DNA of 64,000 nt, from NCBI RefSeq assembly GCF_017901175.1, contig NZ_CP072793.1:620001-684000 (forward strand). Reading direction: 5' to 3'. The position numbers and the translations under genes were made by a program. The stretch is from Thiothrix unzii (GTDB taxonomy: Bacteria; Pseudomonadota; Gammaproteobacteria; Thiotrichales; Thiotrichaceae). Under the pieces are notes generated by a model that made no database searches, was not told the DNA's origin, and saw only the letters and a list, made by a program, of their open reading frames with translations. Below are positions 58,431-64,000 of this stretch, in pieces; positions within the stretch are counted from its first letter, which is position 1, and every line of letters starts with the position of its first letter.

Positions 58431-60004
58431 CGATTCCGCTAATGTCTGACCCGATATTTTTGGCACGCAACCACCCGGTGTTGCCGACGTATTCGCTGAG
58501 GGCGCGACTCTTCCGTCAAGCTTGGGTAATCGTTGGTTGCGCGTTGCTGGCAATCGTCGCGGTGATGTATTGGGTGTCACAGACTGAGCCGGTTTACCGC
58601 GCGGTTGCTACCCTACAGCTTGAAAAAGAGCGGGTTAAGATTACTGAAGCAAATATTCTGGAACGCAGCAAAGTCAGCATGGCTTTAGATGACCCGTTTC
58701 TTTATACCCAGTATGAGAAATTGAAAAGCCGTGCGTTGGCAGAAAAAGTCATTCGCGAAGTTAATTTGCCGGTAACGGCTTTAGCAGCGGCTGATCCGGT
58801 GGCAGATTTGTTATCGCGATTACACATTGAGCCGGTTGCGCGGACGCAATTGCTGAAAATTCATTACGAAAGTACCGATTCTGCCCTAGCGGTAGCGGTG
58901 GTGAATGGGGTGGTGGATACGCTTATTCAGTTAAATCAGGAAGCACAGCCGCCGACGATTAGTTTATTGCGTAAAATGCAAACCTTGCGGGTGGTTAGCG
59001 ATACCTTCATGCCGTCGCTGGAAGTGGTGGAACGCGCCCGCTTGTGGCGTGCCCCTTGGTATACGCAGTACGCAGGGGCGATTATCGCCGCAATACTCGG
59101 TGGTTTGTTGTTGGGAGTAATCCTCGCATTATTGCGCGAACGTTTTGGTAAAAAACCGATGTCAGTCAATGCATTGCAGGCCATGAGTGGCTTGCCGGTA
59201 TTGGGTTCGATTCCGCGTGTGCGTGGGTTTGCGAAACGCCGTTTGGTGCAGGCGGCATTGCGCAATGTGGGTTCGCCTGCCGCCGAAGCGTACCGTGTTG
59301 CCACTGCAAATTTGCATTTTAGCGGGGCAAATCATGCGCCACGGATTACCCTGTTGACCAGTGTAAATACCGCTGAAGGCAAGTCGACTTCGGCGGCCTA
59401 CCTTGCGATTCAGCAAGCGCGTCAGGGCTTGAAAGTGCTATTAATTGATGCGGATTTGCGCAAACCATCGTTACATCGCTATTTGGGCGTGGCGAATCGG
59501 CGTGGTTTAAGTGATTACTTACGCGGCGATGCGGAAGTGGCAGCGATGACGCAGGTGATACCACAGGTGAAGGGGCTGTATTTTCTGGCGGCTGGAGGCA
59601 AAGTGCAACACCCGGCGAATTTGCTTTCACAACCCAGTTTGTCGCTGTTATTGCAACGTGCGACGCAATATTTTGACAGTATTGTGATTGATGCATCAAC
59701 CTTGGTGGGGTTTGCCGATGTGCTGTATTTAAGCGCGTTAGCCGATGCTACTTTGATTGTAACCAATGCAGAAAATGTTAATCCCATGCGATTATTGCAC
59801 ACGGTTGAACAATTGCAGCGGGTAAAATCTAATATTGTGGGTTGTTTAATGCTGAAGTCACCGGAAAATGCCCCGGATTACCGCCATTATCGCTTACATC
59901 AGCAATACGCCAGCGAACAGCATAGCTTGCCAGCAGTTGTTAAAAATAAGCGTAAAGGTTTAAATCTGGCATTAACTCCGAATACCAATGCCACGGTGCA
60001 ATAA
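58427..60004 (+). CDS. Wzc/CpsD-type polysaccharide tyrosine kinase
   Basis: A 525-residue inner-membrane protein: Wzz-type segment between helices at about 27-48 and 220-245, then a cytoplasmic BY-kinase domain. Walker A is TAEGKSTSA, Walker A' VLLIDADLRKP; Walker B FDSIVIDAS lacks the common DTPP ending, which may weaken catalysis. The tail carries clustered tyrosines (PDYRHYRLHQQYAS) for autophosphorylation. I start at GTG 58427, which overlaps the previous stop and has AGGAAGG 6 bases upstream; ATG 58442 is the alternative. It controls chain length/export of a capsular or exopolysaccharide. The end overlaps the convergent permease gene by 33 bases. Confidence 0.82.
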   Translation: MTIPLMSDPIFLARNHPVLPTYSLRARLFRQAWVIVGCALLAIVAVMYWVSQTEPVYRAVATLQLEKERVKITEANILERSKVSMALDDPFLYTQYEKLKSRALAEKVIREVNLPVTALAAADPVADLLSRLHIEPVARTQLLKIHYESTDSALAVAVVNGVVDTLIQLNQEAQPPTISLLRKMQTLRVVSDTFMPSLEVVERARLWRAPWYTQYAGAIIAAILGGLLLGVILALLRERFGKKPMSVNALQAMSGLPVLGSIPRVRGFAKRRLVQAALRNVGSPAAEAYRVATANLHFSGANHAPRITLLTSVNTAEGKSTSAAYLAIQQARQGLKVLLIDADLRKPSLHRYLGVANRRGLSDYLRGDAEVAAMTQVIPQVKGLYFLAAGGKVQHPANLLSQPSLSLLLQRATQYFDSIVIDASTLVGFADVLYLSALADATLIVTNAENVNPMRLLHTVEQLQRVKSNIVGCLMLKSPENAPDYRHYRLHQQYASEQHSLPAVVKNKRKGLNLALTPNTNATVQ

Positions 60005-60745
60005 ATACATGGCAAAGCCGCCTAGCAATACGATAAACCCAATGATTACGCTGTAACTGACCCAGATGCTTATATCCGCAGTGCCTAAAATGCCGTAGCG
60101 AAACCCATTAACCATGTATAAAATAGGATTAGTTAACGATGCACTTTGCCAAAAAGGTGGCAATAAACTAATCGAATAAAACACCCCGCCCAAATACGTC
60201 AATGGTGTTAACACAAAGGTGGGAACAATGGTAATGTCATCAAAGCTTTTTGCGTAAACTGCATTGATTAAACCTGCCAGTGAAAATAGGGCAGAGGTTA
60301 ACACAATAATAGTGCCTGTTACCCAGAGATGTTCAATGTGCAAGTGGCTGAAAAATAAAGATACTAGAGTGACTGCCGCACCCACTGCGATACCGCGAGC
60401 CACACCACCTGTGACATAGCCCAGCAAAATAATCCAGTTAGGGGTGGGCGATACCAGCATTTCTGCAATATTCCCTTGGAATTTTGAGCCATAAAACGAA
60501 GACACTACATTCGCATAGGCATTGGTAATCACGCTCATCATAATCAAACCCGGAACAATGAATTCCATGTAGGTATGACCATCCATATTACCAATTTGCG
60601 AGCCAATTAAATTCCCGAAAATAACAAAGTATAATGCAGTAGTAATCACGGGTGGAATAATCGTTTGTAACCAAATACGGCTAAAGCGTAAGACTTCACG
60701 CACCACGATGGTGTAATAAGCTGTCCAGATTTGTGAGGCATTCAT
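59972..60745 (-). CDS. ABC-2 type transport permease (YadH-like)
   Basis: A 257-residue inner-membrane permease with six hydrophobic helices, characteristic IVVREVLRFSRIWLQTIIPPVITTALYFVIFG start, and the PLTYLGGVFYS segment. It pairs with the ATPase encoded upstream (4-base overlap). YadGH-type transporters are of unknown substrate; related pairs export drugs or polysaccharides. The last 33 bases overlap the convergent tyrosine-kinase gene. Confidence 0.9.
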   Translation of the reverse strand: MNASQIWTAYYTIVVREVLRFSRIWLQTIIPPVITTALYFVIFGNLIGSQIGNMDGHTYMEFIVPGLIMMSVITNAYANVVSSFYGSKFQGNIAEMLVSPTPNWIILLGYVTGGVARGIAVGAAVTLVSLFFSHLHIEHLWVTGTIIVLTSALFSLAGLINAVYAKSFDDITIVPTFVLTPLTYLGGVFYSISLLPPFWQSASLTNPILYMVNGFRYGILGTADISIWVSYSVIIGFIVLLGGFAMYLLHRGIGIRS

Positions 60746-61668
60746 ACTTTGTTGTTCTCCAGCACGTCCATGAATAATTGTTCCAGACGATTGGTTTTAT
60801 TGCGCATACTGCGAATTTCAACGGCGTGTGTATTCAAAAAATCAAATACTTTGTTGAGTGAGTAATGGGTTTTATGGAACGTGACTTCCAGCGTTAATGA
60901 ATCACGTAAGTGAAAGTGACACAAGTTACTGGCAACCGGCAGTGCCGTAATCGGGCTTGCTAAGTCAAATACATAACTTTCCGTATCCAAGCGGTTGAGT
61001 AATTGCTTCATGCTGGTATTTTCAATCAACTCCCCACGGTCAATAATGCCAATATTGCGGCATAAGCTTTCGGCTTCTTCCAGATAATGGGTGGTGAGAA
61101 TAATGGTCGTGCCATTGGCATTTAATTGTGCCAAAAAGTCCCACATGGAACGCCGGATTTCAATGTCGACTCCGGCGGTAGGTTCATCCAAAATCAGCAA
61201 ACGCGGTTGATGCACCAAGGCGCGGGCAATCATGAGGCGACGTTTCATCCCCCCGGAAAGGTTGCGTGCTTGTTCGCGGCGTTTGTCCCACAAGCCTAAT
61301 TGATTGAGTAAACTAGCAGCACGTTCAAACGCTTGTTTGCGTGGTATTCCGTAAAAACCGCCTTGGTTGGCAATGATTTCTTCGACTGGCTCGAAAATAT
61401 TGAAATTGAATTCTTGTGGCACTAAACCGATTTGCGCTTTGGCTTGCTCGCGTTGGGTATCAAGATCGTAGCCGAAGATGCTGACTTGTCCCGACGTTTT
61501 ATTGACTAGGGAACTGATAATGCCGATGGTGGTTGATTTTCCTGCGCCATTTGCCCCTAGCAACGCGAAAAAATCGCCTTGTTCAACCCGCAAGTTAATA
61601 CCTTGCAGCGCGGTAAAGCCGTTATGGTAGGTTTTGTGTAAATTTTGAATATCCAATGCTGCGGTCAT
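60742..61668 (-). CDS. ABC transporter ATP-binding protein (YadG-like)
   Basis: A 308-residue ATPase: Walker A LLGANGAGKSTTIGIIS (about 34-50), signature LSGGMKRRLMIARAL (about 138-152), Walker B LLILDEPTAGVD and the switch His in TTHYLEEAE. It belongs to the daunorubicin-resistance/ABC-2 class, with a C-terminal extension of about 70 residues. First gene of the two-gene yadGH-type operon; divergent from mtgA. Confidence 0.92.
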   Translation of the reverse strand: MTAALDIQNLHKTYHNGFTALQGINLRVEQGDFFALLGANGAGKSTTIGIISSLVNKTSGQVSIFGYDLDTQREQAKAQIGLVPQEFNFNIFEPVEEIIANQGGFYGIPRKQAFERAASLLNQLGLWDKRREQARNLSGGMKRRLMIARALVHQPRLLILDEPTAGVDIEIRRSMWDFLAQLNANGTTIILTTHYLEEAESLCRNIGIIDRGELIENTSMKQLLNRLDTESYVFDLASPITALPVASNLCHFHLRDSLTLEVTFHKTHYSLNKVFDFLNTHAVEIRSMRNKTNRLEQLFMDVLENNKV

Positions 61669-61780
61669 GTGTTGCTACCGGCTAAGAGTAAAAAGCGTAT
61701 TGATATTACCATGTCTCTGACGAGTGTGGTTTGCTTGTGACATAATACCCCGCATTGTCTCCTCGTGGTGTAGTGAAGCG

Positions 61781-62476
61781 ATGTTCGCAAAAGGTTGGTC
61801 TTGGTTGTGGCGCATTCCGCTGTATTCTGTGGTTATTTTATGCGCATTATTATTGGTATTTCGTTGGCTGCCCGTGCCGACTTCGGCGTTTATGCTGACG
61901 CAGGATGTCACGGCGATTTTCAGTAAAGAAGTGCCGTTTGTACGTCACGATTGGGTGAGCTTGGACGAGATTCCGCGTCATGTGCAAATTGCGGTGATTG
62001 CTTCGGAAGATCAACGCTTTGCGGAACATTGGGGCATTGATGTGGACGCGACACGTGCAGCCATTGCGAATGAAATGCGCGGGCGTGGTAAAGGCGGTGG
62101 CAGTACGATTACCCAGCAATTAGCTAAAAACTTGTTCTTGTGGCAGGGGCGTAGTTACGTGCGCAAGGGTTTGGAGTGGAGCATTGCCAGCCTGATCGAA
62201 GTATTTTGGTCGAAAGAACGCATTTTAGAGGTTTACCTTAATACTGCGCAGTTTGGCACAGCAGATTACGGGGTGGGGGCAGCAGCGCAAAACTTGTTGC
62301 GCAAGCCCGTGACTAAATTAAGTGCAACGGATGCAGCGTTATTGGCGGCAGTTTTGCCCGCACCCAATCGTTTCAATGTGCAAAAACCTTCGGGGTATGT
62401 CCGCGCTCGGCAGAATCGCATTTTGCGGCAAATGCGCTCGATTGGTGGTGCGAGTTATTTGCAGCGATTGGATTAA
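61781..62476 (+). CDS. mtgA: Monofunctional peptidoglycan transglycosylase MtgA
   Basis: A 231-residue GT51 enzyme that polymerises lipid II into glycan strands. One N-terminal transmembrane anchor (about 12-32), then catalytic motifs ASEDQRFAEHWGID (first catalytic Glu), GGSTITQQLAKNLFL (second motif), RKGLEWSIASLIEVFWSKERILEVYLNTAQFG. I start at ATG 61781; an earlier in-frame start would add 19 residues that do not fit the family. It ends in a 4-base overlap with the convergent HlyD-type gene. Confidence 0.93.
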   Translation: MFAKGWSWLWRIPLYSVVILCALLLVFRWLPVPTSAFMLTQDVTAIFSKEVPFVRHDWVSLDEIPRHVQIAVIASEDQRFAEHWGIDVDATRAAIANEMRGRGKGGGSTITQQLAKNLFLWQGRSYVRKGLEWSIASLIEVFWSKERILEVYLNTAQFGTADYGVGAAAQNLLRKPVTKLSATDAALLAAVLPAPNRFNVQKPSGYVRARQNRILRQMRSIGGASYLQRLD

Positions 62477-63258
62477 GGCAACACCACTTTGACCGATTCC
62501 GACGGGCGCAGCAATTCCTTAGCGTTACGCTGGAAAATAATATCCAGTTCGTAAATCGCGCCTTCGGGTTCGATGCGTACCGCTTCAACGCCACGACTGT
62601 AAACCTTACCGCTGCGTGAGTTGCCATTGACCAAGACTTGCGCGGCGGCTCCGACCGGGTATTGACGTAAAACATCGGCTGTTACCAAGACCCGCGCTAA
62701 CATTTGGTCGTCGGGTGCGAGGCTAATCAGCGGCTGATCTTGTTTGCTGGCAAATACCACCGCGCCTTGCCATGCGTTATTGGCAGCGACAATACCGGAA
62801 AACGGGGCTTTGAGTTCGGTATGATCCAACGCGACTTGAGCGGCTTCTTCCGCTGCTTTGGCGGATTCGGCTTCAGTTTTTACCACGGCTTGTTTTAATT
62901 CGCCGTCTTTTAATTCCTCTTCCGCGATTAAGCCCCGGTCGAATAATTCCTGAGTGCGGGCAATATCACGTTCGCTGTCTTCCAAGCTGAGTTTGGCGCG
63001 GGCAACACGGGCTTTGGCTTCCAATAGCGCGGCTTTTTGTTTGCGCTGATCCATGCGTAACAGTAAATCGTCTTTGTTGACGTGCTGTCCGGTGGTGATT
63101 TTGACGGTTTCAACAATGCCATTTTCCATCACACGCATGTCGATTTTATGCACCCATTCCAAACGACCTTTAAGTTCGAGCGCGTGCGCGGCGGTGCTGC
63201 CAAGCATTAAAAACGGCACTAATAAACAAGCGTAAGCATAGCGTTGACGGGTCATCAT
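62473..63258 (-). CDS. HlyD-type periplasmic adaptor
   Basis: A 261-residue exported adaptor with a signal peptide (cleavage after AHALELK), first lipoyl half (about 45-70; GIVETVKITTGQHVNKDDLLL), a coiled-coil hairpin (about 80-160), second half (PFSGIVAANNAWQGAVV) and a beta-barrel. It probably links an inner-membrane transporter to the TolC-type channel encoded upstream; its start overlaps that gene's stop (ATGATGA). Shorter than classical HlyD (about 480), closer to small RND/ABC adaptors. The inner-membrane partner is not seen in the window. Confidence 0.8.
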   Translation of the reverse strand: MMTRQRYAYACLLVPFLMLGSTAAHALELKGRLEWVHKIDMRVMENGIVETVKITTGQHVNKDDLLLRMDQRKQKAALLEAKARVARAKLSLEDSERDIARTQELFDRGLIAEEELKDGELKQAVVKTEAESAKAAEEAAQVALDHTELKAPFSGIVAANNAWQGAVVFASKQDQPLISLAPDDQMLARVLVTADVLRQYPVGAAAQVLVNGNSRSGKVYSRGVEAVRIEPEGAIYELDIIFQRNAKELLRPSESVKVVLP

Positions 63259-64000
63259 GGCGTTTTTTCCTCTGGTTTGGCGGCGGTGGTTGCTAAAGGC
63301 CAAACGGGTTTGCCTTGGAGTGCATTGAGTTGTGCCAAGGCGAGTACGCTGCAAAATTGAATTTGCTGTTGTTGTAAACGCACTTTGCTTTGTTGGGTCA
63401 TGGCATCGCCAATGTCGGATTTAACTTCTTGTTCGTAAAGGGTGCGGCTGCGTTCGAGGTAATAATCCCGCCACAACGTTTCGGCTTTATTGCGCTCTGC
63501 GGCGACTTTGAAAATGTCTAAACGCAAAACCAATTCCAAGATTTGCTGGCGAATTTCCATGTCTAGTAGTGCGCGTTGCGGTGCGTCAGCATCATCAAGC
63601 AAATCACTCAAATGGTCACTGTCGAGTGCGGCTTTGAGTAGTTCTTCAGTGGTCGGTAATTCCGCAGGAGGTGCTGGCAAGGTCGGCGGCTGTAACTCGT
63701 TCGGTAGTTTTTCCGGGTTATTAATCGCTTGGGCTAACAACGAGCGTGTCAGGCGTTGCGAGGCAATGCTGGCGGCTCCTTGTTGGCGTACCACTTGATA
63801 CTCTGCATCCAATTCCGCCACATCTAGCTCGGAAAACTCTTTGAGTTCCATGCGCGTTTTGGTGCGATCCAGCGGAATGAAGTAAACCGCCATGTTTTCG
63901 TTGTCACGTACCGCACTGCTATCCGCCAGCAATACGTCGAAGAATCGTTGCATGATTTCCAAACGTTGCGCATCAATGGATGCGACGAGCGAGGGCAGCA
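63255..64000 (-). CDS. TolC-family protein, C-terminal part (start beyond the window)
   Basis: The frame is open to the window edge (248 codons visible) and no convincing start is seen, so the N-terminus lies outside. The visible part is strongly helical (RFFDVLLADSSAVRDNENMAVYFIPLDR; LWRDYYLERSRTLYEQEVKSDIGDAMTQQS) with the alternating coiled coil of outer-membrane efflux proteins. It includes an unusual Pro/Leu-rich insert (QPPTLPAPPAELPTTEE). It lies directly before the adaptor gene and shares its operon. Confidence 0.72.
   Translation of the reverse strand, partial: LPSLVASIDAQRLEIMQRFFDVLLADSSAVRDNENMAVYFIPLDRTKTRMELKEFSELDVAELDAEYQVVRQQGAASIASQRLTRSLLAQAINNPEKLPNELQPPTLPAPPAELPTTEELLKAALDSDHLSDLLDDADAPQRALLDMEIRQQILELVLRLDIFKVAAERNKAETLWRDYYLERSRTLYEQEVKSDIGDAMTQQSKVRLQQQQIQFCSVLALAQLNALQGKPVWPLATTAAKPEEKTP

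Overview
The window looks like a chromosomal segment of a sulfide-oxidising gammaproteobacterium, most plausibly from the Thiothrix/Thiotrichaceae group. This is inferred from gene content: two flavocytochrome c sulfide dehydrogenase loci, an SHP/DHC/cytochrome b module, a gammaproteobacterial set of housekeeping genes (bamD, rluD, tesA-ybbA-ybbP, pepA-holC, rpe-gph-trpE-trpG), and base composition that looks near 50 % GC by eye. I saw no rRNA, tRNA, CRISPR array, transposase or phage gene. Genes are packed tightly: no gap exceeds about 250 bases, and the two largest (15415-15652 and 38203-38452) hold the regulatory sites listed.

Left part (1-11.3 kb): the start of pelG and all of pelF (Pel polysaccharide) on the minus strand, a divergent CnoX-type thioredoxin, a secreted DUF2202 protein followed by a PhoP/PhoQ-like two-component pair, a small lipoprotein, and a heavy-metal-type RND efflux operon (adaptor, pump, outer-membrane factor).

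Regulatory and redox island (11.3-23.5 kb): three paralogous small membrane-anchored LuxR-type HTH proteins are interleaved with a cytochrome b561 and an EptA-like lipid A phosphoethanolamine transferase. Next comes a lipoprotein that fuses acidic calcium-binding-type repeats to a c-type cytochrome, paired with FccB. An SHP-DHC-cytochrome b operon with a QseBC-like two-component system follows, then a conventional fccA-fccB pair. A 34-base element containing a perfect PmrA/QseB-type box is repeated upstream of two of these units. A CAAACC/GGTTTGCC dyad motif recurs in the gaps around the LuxR paralogues.

Biosynthetic operon (23.6-27.8 kb): thermostable-hemolysin-family protein (probably an acyltransferase fold), acyl-adenylating enzyme, haem-oxygenase-like diiron oxidase, short-chain dehydrogenase and an exported TPR protein. 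The five genes are tightly coupled and suggest an uncharacterised fatty-acid-derived metabolite. I consider this the best candidate for an undescribed system here.

Middle (27.8-49 kb): a GlcG/HbpS-like protein, miaB, an SH3b protein, an HAE-type RND pump with a palindromic operator, pepA-holC, a NUDIX hydrolase, an RDD protein, an OmpA-like protein, trpG/trpE/gph/rpe, three tandem paralogous outer-membrane beta-barrels, bamD, rluD, a DUF938 methyltransferase and tesA.

Right part (49-64 kb): the ybbA-ybbP exporter, a frameshifted and truncated sixA remnant behind a Bcr/CflA drug pump, two Uma2-family proteins, a probable c-di-GMP/polysaccharide operon (PilZ-like protein, degenerate PAS-EAL protein, Wzc-like tyrosine kinase), a yadGH-type ABC transporter, mtgA, and the start of an HlyD/TolC-type export operon that runs off the window.
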